Of a stretch of DNA of 64,000 nt, positions 52,238 through 59,941 are shown one piece after another; within the stretch, counting starts at the first letter, position 1, and every line of letters begins with the position of its first letter. Under the pieces are notes generated by a model. That model saw only the letters and a program-made list of their open reading frames with translations, searched no databases and was not told the origin of the DNA. Both the position numbers and the translations under genes were made by a program. Location of the stretch: assembly GCF_037198285.1 (NCBI RefSeq), contig NZ_CP147243.1, forward strand, positions 1,852,422 to 1,916,421, written 5' to 3'. The stretch is from Haladaptatus sp. DJG-WS-42. Lineage in GTDB: Archaea; Halobacteriota; Halobacteria; Halobacteriales; Halococcaceae.

Positions 52238-54087
52238 GCGAGACGAATACCCGGGCTCTCCGTGTCCGACTGGCGTCCGTCGTGTCCCACGACATCCTCG
52301 CGGTGGGCTATTTTCTCCTGTTGAGCCTGCTCGTATTCTACCCGCTGTTGGATTCCGGTTACATACTCACGCTCGATATGATTTTCGCGCCCACGGCTGA
52401 CTACTTGCAGTTCGGTCTGACGACCAAGGGGCCGCTGTACTACGGCCGACTGCCGTTTCTCGCGGTGCTCGATGCCGCGGCGCTGGTCGCACCCGACTGG
52501 CTCATCCAGAAGGTAATACTCGTCTGTCTCCCGGTGTGGTGTGGGTGGAGCATGGTTCGCGCGTGTCGGGGACAGCCCCGCGTGGCCGCGCTGTTCGCGG
52601 GGACGCTCTACGCCTTCAATCCGTACGTGTACGTCAGACTGCTCGCCGGGCACTGGTACTTCTTGCTCGGCTACGCGTTCGTCCCACTCGCCATCGTCTC
52701 GTTCGCCCAGTATCTCGACGAGGGGCAGCCACGGTCGCTCGTCGGTGCGGTTTGGTGGACAACGCTCGTGAGCGTGTTCGACCCACACGCAACCGTACTG
52801 GTTGCTGTGGCTGGCGGCTGTCTGTTCGTCACGCACGCCGCGAGTGAGTGGCGGCGTCATGCAGAAATACTCGCTTCCATCCGACGATTTGCAACGTTTT
52901 CTGCGGGTGCATTCCTCGTAAACGCCTACTGGCTCCTCCCGGCGCTCGCCGCGGGAGTGACTGGTGGGACTCGTCTCACGGCTATCTCGGGGGCCGACCT
53001 CACCGTCTTCAGTGCCGGGGGAACGATTGCCGGAAACGTTCCCCTCTCCGTGTCGATGCTTTATGGCTTCTGGCGCGGCGGCTACCTGACGGCGTTCGAA
53101 CTGCTGCCGTCGTGGCTCGTGTTCGGCCTGTTCTGTGGGTTGCTGTACCTCGCGGTTCGCGGTGCTGTCACGGCCAGCGACGAACCACTCGTGGCCGGGG
53201 TCGCCCTCTGTGGCGTCGGTGCCTTCGTGCTGAGCCTCGGCGTGAGCACGTCGTTTTCAGACCCACTGTTTCGGACGCTCGCTGACGTGCTTCCGTTGTT
53301 TCGCGGCATGCGTGATTCCCAAAAATTTGTGGGGCTGCTCTGTTTCGCCTACGCATTCCTCGGCGGGCGGGGTGTCTCACAACTCGTTTCGGAGGGTGGC
53401 GGGCGAAGCCACGACGAAACCGATGTCTCACACCGGCGCTGGACGCTCCCGTCTCGTCGCAGCGTTCTTCGAGTGGTGTGCATCTGTTTGGTGCTCGCCA
53501 CACCGCTCGCGTACGCCGCGCCGATGTTCGGCGGCTTTTCGGGGCAAGTCGAGACCACGACGTACCCTGAATCGTGGCACACCACCAACGACTATCTCGT
53601 CGGCGCGTCCGACGGTTCGCGGACGCTCTTTCTCCCGTGGCACCAGTACATGGACTTTTCGTGGACTGACCGTCGCATCGCAAATCCTGCACCGTTGTTC
53701 TTCGAAACACCGGTGATTGCTTCCGAGAATCTCGAAGTCGGCGACGTTCGATCGCGGGCGACCGACCCAACCCATGAGGAAGTCGCGGCAATCCTCGAAC
53801 ATCCTGACGACGACCTTGGCGAGCGGCTTGCGGCGGTTGGGGTCGAGTACGTTATCCTCGCCCACGAGGTGGACTACCGACGGTACGACGTGCTCACAGA
53901 CCACGAGGATTTCTCCGTTGCGGTCGCTTCACCGGGGCTTACGCTGTACAAAAATAACGCATACGCTCCCGGGGAGGCACCTCGAGCTGGCCCGCTGATT
54001 CCACTGTGGCCGCTCCTGGTCGGAAGCGTCGTGTCCGTCGTCACAGCGGCGCTGCTCGTGGTGAAACGACGCGAGAATTCCCTCTAA
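52234..54087 (+). CDS. Second large multi-spanning membrane protein (GT-C-like)
   Basis: This 617-residue protein has about twelve membrane segments in the first 420 residues, an outside region (about 425-590) and a final membrane segment. The first outside loop carries ILTLDMIFAPTADY, comparable to the acidic loop of the preceding protein, and NAYWLLPALAAG resembles a motif seen in archaeal membrane proteins of this kind. It overlaps the preceding gene by ATGA. The two probably act as a pair or alternative transferases. It ends the operon. Confidence 0.75.
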   Translation: MSETNTRALRVRLASVVSHDILAVGYFLLLSLLVFYPLLDSGYILTLDMIFAPTADYLQFGLTTKGPLYYGRLPFLAVLDAAALVAPDWLIQKVILVCLPVWCGWSMVRACRGQPRVAALFAGTLYAFNPYVYVRLLAGHWYFLLGYAFVPLAIVSFAQYLDEGQPRSLVGAVWWTTLVSVFDPHATVLVAVAGGCLFVTHAASEWRRHAEILASIRRFATFSAGAFLVNAYWLLPALAAGVTGGTRLTAISGADLTVFSAGGTIAGNVPLSVSMLYGFWRGGYLTAFELLPSWLVFGLFCGLLYLAVRGAVTASDEPLVAGVALCGVGAFVLSLGVSTSFSDPLFRTLADVLPLFRGMRDSQKFVGLLCFAYAFLGGRGVSQLVSEGGGRSHDETDVSHRRWTLPSRRSVLRVVCICLVLATPLAYAAPMFGGFSGQVETTTYPESWHTTNDYLVGASDGSRTLFLPWHQYMDFSWTDRRIANPAPLFFETPVIASENLEVGDVRSRATDPTHEEVAAILEHPDDDLGERLAAVGVEYVILAHEVDYRRYDVLTDHEDFSVAVASPGLTLYKNNAYAPGEAPRAGPLIPLWPLLVGSVVSVVTAALLVVKRRENSL

Positions 54088-54166
54088 CAGAGTCACGTTG
54101 CGGGTCGCTCTCGGATGTGGTAAAAAAGAAAATGAAAACCGGAGTTCTTGGAATGAGATTTGACGT

Positions 54167-55339
54167 CTACCGGATGACGTCGAGTCCGTTGTTGTTTTCG
54201 ACTTCGTTCTGCCCGCCGTCTGACTGGGCACCGAACGTTTTGATGCCGTTGTCGTCGTTGTCGTCACCAACTTCGTTCAGCTTCGCGCGCGAGCGGTTGG
54301 CCTGTTTCTGCGTCGATGGGCCGAGAATCTGCGCACTCTGGACGCCGGTCATGATGGCCATGACGCGAACCTTACCCTTGTACTCCTCTTGGATGCGCGC
54401 GCCCCAGATGACGTTTGCCGAGGCGTCGAGGCGCTCGGTGATGTTCTGGGCGATGCCCTCTGCCTCTTTGAGCGTGAGGTCTGGGCCGCCAGTGATGTGG
54501 ACGAGGCCACCCGACGCCCCGCGGTAGTCCACGTCGAGCAGTGGGTGGTTCATCGCGTCGCGCACCACTTCTTCGGTTTTGTTCTTGTCTTGGGTCTCAC
54601 CAACGAGCATCACGGCAACGCCACCTTGGTTCATGATGGCGGTCATGTCCGCGTAGTCAAGGTTGATGAGCGACGGCTGGGTAATCGTCTCCGAGATGCC
54701 CTTCACGGTTTCGGCGATGATCTGGTCCATGACCGAGAACGCCTTGCCGATTGGGAGGTTCGGGACGTAGTCGAGCAGGCGGTTGTTGTCGAGGACGATG
54801 ATGGAGTCCGCGGCGTTGCGGAGCTTCTCAAGGCCTTCTTCTGCTTTCACCGTGCGGGCACGCTCGACGTTGAACGGTGTCGAGACCATGCCGACGACGA
54901 TTGCGCCTTGCTCTTTTGCGATTTTGGCGACGACGGGTGCCGCACCGGTCCCCGTCCCGCCACCCATGCCTGCCGTGACGAACACGAGGTCTGCCTCGCC
55001 GAGCACTTCCTTGATGGTCCCCTGGGCCATCTCGGTTGCGCGTTCGCCCATCGATGGGTCGCCACCGGCACCAAGCCCCTGAGTCAGCGACTTGCCGACG
55101 AGGATTTTGGTGTCCGCCTCAATCATCTTGAGGTGTTGTTTGTCGGTGTTGATGGCGATTGTGTCTGCGCCCTCGACACCGATGTTGTAGAGCCGATTGA
55201 TGGTATTGTTCCCGGCACCACCAGCACCGACGATGACGATTCGTGGGTCGCCAAATTCGTCGCCGGTAGAGGAGGCGTCGGCTCTCTTTTGCTGTTCTGC
55301 TTCCGAGTTTTCAAGTGCCGACTGAACGATGTCTTGCAT
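54167..55339 (-). CDS. ftsZ2: Cell division protein FtsZ2
   Basis: This 390-residue tubulin-family GTPase has [20 protein letters not shown], the tubulin signature [12 protein letters not shown] and the T7 loop NLDYADM. Start and end ([14 protein letters not shown]) resemble the haloarchaeal FtsZ2 group rather than FtsZ1. FtsZ2 drives constriction at mid-cell in haloarchaea, together with FtsZ1. The gene follows cdrS by two bases, the conserved arrangement in which the RHH protein CdrS controls ftsZ2. A charged, disordered tail of about 50 residues follows the core. Confidence 0.95.
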   Translation of the reverse strand: MQDIVQSALENSEAEQQKRADASSTGDEFGDPRIVIVGAGGAGNNTINRLYNIGVEGADTIAINTDKQHLKMIEADTKILVGKSLTQGLGAGGDPSMGERATEMAQGTIKEVLGEADLVFVTAGMGGGTGTGAAPVVAKIAKEQGAIVVGMVSTPFNVERARTVKAEEGLEKLRNAADSIIVLDNNRLLDYVPNLPIGKAFSVMDQIIAETVKGISETITQPSLINLDYADMTAIMNQGGVAVMLVGETQDKNKTEEVVRDAMNHPLLDVDYRGASGGLVHITGGPDLTLKEAEGIAQNITERLDASANVIWGARIQEEYKGKVRVMAIMTGVQSAQILGPSTQKQANRSRAKLNEVGDDNDDNGIKTFGAQSDGGQNEVENNNGLDVIR

Positions 55340-55341
55340 TG

Positions 55342-55521
55342 TTAGACCCTCGCCCAGTTGCGCTTTTTGCTCGTGGGCTCGCGGCCCTCTGTCTGTTCGT
55401 TGAGCATCTCGCGGACTGCCGACCGAATGGCTTCACTGCGATTCGGGAACTCTCCCGTTTCGACCATTCGCTCAACTTCCTCGATCTGCTGCTTTGGAAT
55501 CCGTAATGTCACACGCTCCAT
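55342..55521 (-). CDS. cdrS: Ribbon-helix-helix regulator CdrS
   Basis: This 59-residue protein is an RHH DNA-binding domain: strand RVTLRIPKQ, helices [11 protein letters not shown] and [14 protein letters not shown], with PNR before helix two. A basic tail ends KKRNWARV. CdrS is known in Halobacterium and Haloferax as an essential cell-division regulator encoded just before ftsZ2, and size, position and fold match. The gene was found by reading the gap between ftsZ2 and cdrL. Two perfect inverted repeats lie in its leader. Confidence 0.93.
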   Translation of the reverse strand: MERVTLRIPKQQIEEVERMVETGEFPNRSEAIRSAVREMLNEQTEGREPTSKKRNWARV

Positions 55522-55534
55522 GGTATATCCCCTT

Positions 55535-55577
55535 TGTAAGATGTGCGTATGCGGGTCACCCGCATACTTGTCTTACA
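55535..55577. promoter_or_regulatory. Nested inverted repeat before cdrS
   Basis: An inner perfect palindrome has arms GTATGCGGGT (55547-55556) and ACCCGCATAC (55558-55567) around one C. It is framed by TGTAAGA (55535-55541) and TCTTACA (55571-55577). It ends 14 bases before the cdrS ATG. It may be a protein-binding site or, if transcribed, a very stable mRNA hairpin near the ribosome site GGGG (55529-55532). Confidence 0.7.
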
Positions 55578-55626
55578 CACCAAAACCGATAGAGGTCGCA
55601 CCGTTCCACCCCTATTTCGGCGGTCT

Positions 55627-55644
55627 GTAAGACAACCGTCTTAC
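55627..55644. promoter_or_regulatory. Inverted repeat GTAAGAC-AACC-GTCTTAC at the cdrS promoter
   Basis: Seven-base arms flank four bases. On the minus strand the TATA-like TTTATAACC (about 55668-55676) would place the transcription start of cdrS-ftsZ2 close to this repeat. Repression by an RHH dimer pair is a natural reading; CdrS and CdrL are the local candidates. Confidence 0.65.
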
Positions 55645-55689
55645 GCAGAAGTATACACAAATTGAAGGGTTATAAATGTTTTGGCGATT

Positions 55690-55696
55690 GTAAGAC
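55690..55696. promoter_or_regulatory. Single GTAAGAC element upstream of the cdrS promoter
   Basis: GTAAGAC sits between the end of cdrL and the cdrS TATA-like element and repeats the arm sequence of the two palindromes. A further copy (GTCTTAC) lies inside cdrL at 55935-55941. Confidence 0.45.
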
Positions 55697-55723
55697 GCTG
55701 CCAAAAATTCTGCGTGTCTTCGT

Positions 55724-56245
55724 TTACGACCGGTCGAGTACGTCAGCCGCCGGCGTCCGACGCCCACAGCCCGGGCAGAACGCCCAGTCAGAACGGACCT
55801 CATCGCCGCACTCACAGAACACGCGATGGGTTCCCTTCTCGCCGCAGTTTGGACAGTACACGTGGTCGCCATCGAGCGATTCTCCACACTGGACACACGC
55901 GTCTTCGGACTGCTCACGGGGTGCTGACTCGGATGTCTTACGTACTTCTTCGCGGGCGCGTACCCCGTCGCCTTCGAGCGAGATGGTGACGTTTACGTCC
56001 TGTGCGCGCTGGCTGTGCGCGCCAAGGCGGGCGTCGATGAGCGTATCTAGTCGCTTTGAGATGAGCGCATCCACTCGTTCTGCAACGAGTGTATCGAGGC
56101 TGTCGGCCGATGCCTCGGGTTCGGGCGGCGGACTCGCGTCGAGGTACTGCCTGAGCGCCTCACGCATGACCTCACTTTTTGAGGAGTCGAACTCCTCTAA
56201 GCGTCGAACGAGGTCGTCGTTGGCCCGAAACGTGATTTTGCTCAT
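55724..56245 (-). CDS. cdrL: RHH and zinc-ribbon regulator CdrL
   Basis: This 173-residue protein has an N-terminal ribbon-helix-helix (KITFRANDDLVRRLEEF, SKSEVMREALRQYL) and a helical middle with RVDALISKRLDTLIDARLG. Two C-terminal zinc ribbons follow (CVQCG ... CPNCG and CECGD ... CPGCG). CdrL is the longer regulator encoded with CdrS and FtsZ2 in haloarchaea; domain content and position match. A TTAATATG element about 30 bases upstream and a GTCTTAC site between it and the ATG suggest auto-control. Confidence 0.92.
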   Translation of the reverse strand: MSKITFRANDDLVRRLEEFDSSKSEVMREALRQYLDASPPPEPEASADSLDTLVAERVDALISKRLDTLIDARLGAHSQRAQDVNVTISLEGDGVRAREEVRKTSESAPREQSEDACVQCGESLDGDHVYCPNCGEKGTHRVFCECGDEVRSDWAFCPGCGRRTPAADVLDRS

Positions 56246-56255
56246 CTCGCCAATC

Positions 56256-56262
56256 GTCTTAC
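56256..56262. promoter_or_regulatory. GTCTTAC element at the cdrL promoter
   Basis: The element, in the context CAATCGTCTTACG, lies between the TATA-like TTAATATG and the cdrL start. A near copy, CAATCGTCCTACG, is at 56361-56373, just before the tRNA gene. Both share the core of the cdrS palindromes. Confidence 0.55.
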
Positions 56263-56384
56263 GGCTTGTCTCCCACGCATATTAACTTTCCTACCAGTCT
56301 GACGCCTGTCGTCTGCCCGGCATCCGTCTGCCGGGTGCGAATAATAATTCTTAAGTCGGGCAATCGTCCTACGTTGTATTGTAT

Positions 56385-56458
56385 CCGCTCTTAGCTCAGC
56401 CTGGTAGAGCAGTCGACTGTAGATCGACTGGTCCCCCGTTCAAATCGGGGAGAGCGGA
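56385..56458 (+). tRNA. tRNA-Tyr (anticodon GTA)
   Basis: Acceptor arms CCGCTCT (56385-56391) and AGAGCGG (56451-56457) pair fully and are followed by discriminator A. The D arm (TAGCTCAGCCTGGTAGAGCA), anticodon stem GTCGA/TCGAC with loop CTGTAGA and T arm CCCCG-TTCAAAT-CGGGG are all present. The anticodon is GTA and the first pair is C1-G72, as expected for archaeal tRNA-Tyr. No intron is present and CCA is not encoded. Confidence 0.96.
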
Positions 56459-56531
56459 CTTTTCCTGCGAACAACGTGAGCAGTGAAAAGTGCACCCGGG
56501 TGATTTGAAGCCTCCCTGCGGTCGCTCCTTT

Positions 56532-56545
56532 TTCAAATCGGGGAG
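56532..56545 (+). repeat. Duplicated tRNA-Tyr 3' segment, possible att relic
   Basis: TTCAAATCGGGGAG repeats the T-arm sequence at 56439-56452, 93 bases downstream. Fourteen identical bases at a tRNA 3' end are what integration by a tyrosine recombinase leaves behind. No integrase gene remains nearby. Apart from this, 56459-56660 shows no gene. Confidence 0.4.
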
Positions 56546-56660
56546 TACGAATTCCAGCTACCGTTGAATCCCCAGCAGACACCCTGCTCCTGCGACCAAC
56601 AGACCGAGATACGTGAGAGACATCTCGTAACGACGGGGAAAAACGGGGAGTGGCTTTTGC

Positions 56661-57980
56661 TCAGTCCAGTACCGCAGCAAGCGGGTCGAGGAAGCCCGCA
56701 CCATAATACTCTTTATCGTGGCCCTCCGGAACACTCGAGGTTCGTTCGAGCACGGTTCGAACCTTGTTCGCGGAGTAGTCTGGATTCACGCTTTTGACGA
56801 GTGCGGCGGCCGCGGCGACCTGCGGGGCGGCCATGCTCGTCCCGGCGAGCCACGAGTAGGTGTTTTCGAAGCGAAAGGAGTCCGTGGCTTCGTCGTATGT
56901 CGGGATGGCGTAGGTGTTGTACACGAGGTCGTAAAACCACGGAACACCGGTGTCGATGGCGTCTACGTCCGCGTCGCCGCCGGGTGCGCCGAGGTCCACC
57001 GCGTTCGTGCCGTAGTTGGTGTAGAACGCAGGCGAATCAAACGATTCTCGCAGGCCATCGTCACCCCACTGGTAGCCAACGGGGCCGGTCGCGCTGATGC
57101 TCATGACGTGCGCCGCCTCGTTTGGCAGGCTGATGGCGTTGCCGTCGTGTTGGAGGGCTGCGCCGTCGTTGCCCGACGACGCCACGATGAGCGTGTCGAG
57201 TTGAGTGCTCACGTAGGCGGTGGTTCGATTGAGTACCTTGCCGTAGAACTGCCCGTTTGCACTTCGAGAAACTGGGTACGCGCCGAGACTCATGTTCGCT
57301 GCGTCACACCCAATCTGTCCCGCGTACACGAGCGCGGCGAGGATGTCACCGAAGTTCGCGGAGGGGCCGGTCGAGAACACGCGACAGTCGATGATTTCGG
57401 TGGCCGGTGCGCTCCCGGTCACGCCTTCGTCGTTCTGGTCGCTCGCGGCGATGATGCCCGCGACGTGTGTGCCGTGGCCGCCACCGACCGCACGGCCTGC
57501 GCCGTAGCCGTCGCCGGTGAAGTTCCGCGAGAGGTCGGTGTTGACTGCGTGCTGGAGGTCGGGGTGAGTCGCAGAGACACCGGAGTCAATGACCGCAACC
57601 CGCGTGCCTTCACCGCGGGTCACGTCGTGGACGGCGGGGATGTTCTGTACCTGTTTGTCCCACTGCATCGCGTAGCCGGGTTCGTCCGAAGTTTCGGCAG
57701 CGCTCGCAGGAATGTCGAGTTCGTAGATGAGGTCAGGTGCAAAGGAGACGCCGAGGGCAGAGACCGCCGACTTCGTCCCCGAGACAACCGCGTAGCCAAC
57801 GTCGTCTAGGTCGTGGACGACGCTCAGCGCCGATGCGGTGAGTTGCTGGTCGCTCAGGTGTTTTGTTTCGACGATGTACCGTTCCGTTGCTTCAGTTGCT
57901 GAGACGATTGGACTGGCGGCAATCCCACCCACGAGAAGGCCACTCGCTTTGAGAAAACAACGACGAGAATTGTTTACCAT
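56661..57980 (-). CDS. Tat-type secreted subtilase (halolysin-like S8 protease)
   Basis: This 439-residue protease has a twin-arginine signal (NSRRCFLKASG, cut near SATEA), a prodomain (about 30-105) and a subtilisin domain. The triad is Asp132 (VIDSGVSATHPDL), His169 (GGHGTHVAG) and Ser382 (LAGTSMAAPQVAA), with an oxyanion Asn in AANMSLGAY. Unlike many halolysins it lacks a long C-terminal extension. It would be exported folded and act outside the cell on proteins or peptides. It stands alone. Confidence 0.93.
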   Translation of the reverse strand: MVNNSRRCFLKASGLLVGGIAASPIVSATEATERYIVETKHLSDQQLTASALSVVHDLDDVGYAVVSGTKSAVSALGVSFAPDLIYELDIPASAAETSDEPGYAMQWDKQVQNIPAVHDVTRGEGTRVAVIDSGVSATHPDLQHAVNTDLSRNFTGDGYGAGRAVGGGHGTHVAGIIAASDQNDEGVTGSAPATEIIDCRVFSTGPSANFGDILAALVYAGQIGCDAANMSLGAYPVSRSANGQFYGKVLNRTTAYVSTQLDTLIVASSGNDGAALQHDGNAISLPNEAAHVMSISATGPVGYQWGDDGLRESFDSPAFYTNYGTNAVDLGAPGGDADVDAIDTGVPWFYDLVYNTYAIPTYDEATDSFRFENTYSWLAGTSMAAPQVAAAAALVKSVNPDYSANKVRTVLERTSSVPEGHDKEYYGAGFLDPLAAVLD

Positions 57981-58113
57981 ACAGGCTTACTTTCACACAT
58001 GATAACATATATTATTCTATAAGTTCGATTATTTAATCAAGTCTAATATACAACTGAAAAAGCTGTGGCTCGGTGGTACAATCGGCCGAAAAACGGGTGG
58101 AAAGTAGGTGGTG

Positions 58114-58407
58114 TTACGCCGTTGCCTTGAGGACGTCGTCTAAGTACTGCTGTTCCCATTCTTTGCGCGCTTCGATTTCGCGGCGGCCGCGGCGCGTGAG
58201 GGTGTAGAAGTTCGTCCGGCGGTCGAGTTCGCCCTTTTCGACGAGGCCCTTGTCGACGAGGGTGTCGAGGTTCGGGTAGAGTCGCCCGTGGTGAATCTCC
58301 TTTTCGTAGTAGGATTCGAGTTCTTCTTTGATGGCGAGGCCATGCGGTTCGTCTTTGCCTGCAATCACGTACAACAGGTCACGCTGGAAACCAGTCAGGT
58401 CGTGCAT
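58114..58407 (-). CDS. PadR-family transcriptional regulator
   Basis: This 97-residue winged-helix protein starts MHDLTGFQRDLLYVIAGKDEPHG, followed by LAIKEELESYYEKEIHHGRLYPNLDTLV in parts and a wing RRTNFYTLTRRGRREI. This is the PadR pattern common in haloarchaea. It binds DNA as a dimer, with the last helix forming the interface. The target is unknown. The adjacent subtilase gene is one option. Confidence 0.9.
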   Translation of the reverse strand: MHDLTGFQRDLLYVIAGKDEPHGLAIKEELESYYEKEIHHGRLYPNLDTLVDKGLVEKGELDRRTNFYTLTRRGRREIEARKEWEQQYLDDVLKATA

Positions 58408-58522
58408 TACCACACAGTATCACGTACCCCTTCTTATCCCTAATGGCCGAATACGTGTCCCATTGACAGGTATCCTCCCAACTATCTGACTCGACTGATG
58501 GTGCAGTATCGACGCTGCGAAA

Positions 58523-59941
58523 TTACGCAGACTGAATGCCCGTGACTTCGAATCGAGCGCCCGCAGAAGCCCCCTCTCGAATCGAGATATTCCAGTCATG
58601 CCCCTCAACAATCTGCTGTACGATTGATAACCCGAGTCCGGTACCTTCTGGTGCGTCGGTGAATCCGGCTTCGAACACTTCGGCTCGGCGTTCTGGTGGG
58701 ATTCCAGGCCCGTCGTCTTCGACGTAGAAGCCCCGGTCATCCGTGAGCGTGCCGACGTGGACTGCCACCGTTTCACCACCGTGTTCGATGGCGTTTCGAA
58801 AGAGATTCTCGAACAGCTCATACAACCGCCCCTCATCCGCCAAGACCGTCGTTACGGGGTCAATATCCACGGTGAGCGTCGCCTCGTGTGAATCGACGTG
58901 CGACCACGACGTTTCGACAGCCTGTCGAAGCGCTACCACGTCCGGGTCGAGTACGGTTCGCCCCTGTTTGGCGAGCGTGAGAAGCTCGTCTATCAACTGC
59001 TTGATTCGCTCGTGTGCGCGCTCGACCGAATCGAGATGCTCCGCCGTGTCACCCTCCCGGGAGAGTGAGAGTTGCCCTATGGCGATGGCGAGTGGGTTTC
59101 GCAGGTCGTGGGCAATCGTGTCGGCGAACGTTTCGAGCCGCTCGTTCTGTCGTTCGAGATTTTCCTGTTTCTCGATTCGCTCGGTGATATCTCTGAAGAT
59201 ACCGATTCGCTCTGCGTCCGTGTCTCGGTCGGTGATACTGGCGGTGCGCAACTCCGTTACGAGCCGAGTGTCGTTTTCGAGTTCCCACTCGACCATCGTC
59301 GTATCTGACGCATCGCCAGTCATCTGCCGGTGGAACTGTTCGACAGCCGTACTGGGAGAGAGTTGGAGCGTCGAGATCGACGCGCCGGTAACCGTTGACG
59401 CATCGACATCGAAGGTGGTGGTAAACGCGCTGTTCACCTCCGTCACGATTCCATCGGCGGTGCCGACGAGTACGGGGTCTGGTGAGGCGTGGAACAACGT
59501 TTTGAACCGCTGTTCGCTCTGATCTTTCTGCCGCGTGAGTTCGAGCGAAAGCGCGCGTCGTTCGAGGAGATTTTCGACACGAACGTTGAGTGCGGTTTTG
59601 CTTACTGGTCGCTGTATCACCTCGTCTACAGTGTCCGTGATTGCAGACGAGAGGTCGTCCGGTGAGTGTGTGCCGGTGAGCAGTAAGTACGGGAGGAAAG
59701 TCGGCTCAGCCGCCTCTTTTTCTGCTTCGAGTTGCTCGCGGTACCGCTGAAACGACTGGATGTCGAGCAGACAGAGGTCGAACGTCGGCTCGGAGAACGG
59801 GTCGTCTGCGTGCGTTTGTACGGCAACGTCTGAAAACTGGTTCGTGAGGAGTTCTCGATTCCGGTCGCTCTCTACGAGCAACAACAGCGTCGGCGTCGAG
59901 ATGCCGTCGGGGGCTGCAGACGCCACTCGTTGTTCAGTCAT
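58523..59941 (-). CDS. Histidine kinase with degenerate receiver and PAS domain, coupled to KaiC-like gene
   Basis: This 472-residue soluble protein has an N-terminal receiver-like domain (about 17-130, with LCLLDIQS where a phospho-Asp would sit), a PAS domain (about 145-265), a HisKA domain with phosphoacceptor IAHDLRNPLAIAIGQ (His278) and an HATPase domain with NAIEHGG, DDGPGIPP and GTGLGLSIV. The start overlaps the KaiC-like gene by eight bases, so the two are co-translated. This recalls the KaiC-SasA partnership, where a kinase reads the ATPase state; a similar role here is inference. Confidence 0.93.
   Translation of the reverse strand: MTEQRVASAAPDGISTPTLLLLVESDRNRELLTNQFSDVAVQTHADDPFSEPTFDLCLLDIQSFQRYREQLEAEKEAAEPTFLPYLLLTGTHSPDDLSSAITDTVDEVIQRPVSKTALNVRVENLLERRALSLELTRQKDQSEQRFKTLFHASPDPVLVGTADGIVTEVNSAFTTTFDVDASTVTGASISTLQLSPSTAVEQFHRQMTGDASDTTMVEWELENDTRLVTELRTASITDRDTDAERIGIFRDITERIEKQENLERQNERLETFADTIAHDLRNPLAIAIGQLSLSREGDTAEHLDSVERAHERIKQLIDELLTLAKQGRTVLDPDVVALRQAVETSWSHVDSHEATLTVDIDPVTTVLADEGRLYELFENLFRNAIEHGGETVAVHVGTLTDDRGFYVEDDGPGIPPERRAEVFEAGFTDAPEGTGLGLSIVQQIVEGHDWNISIREGASAGARFEVTGIQSA

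Noticed and set aside
54389-55345. 318-codon open frame antisense to ftsZ2
   Set aside because: Mirror of a highly conserved gene in a known operon.
55627-55644. Intrinsic terminator between cdrL and cdrS
   Set aside because: The stem is not followed by a T-run on the minus strand and lies at the expected transcription start, so a regulatory site is more likely.
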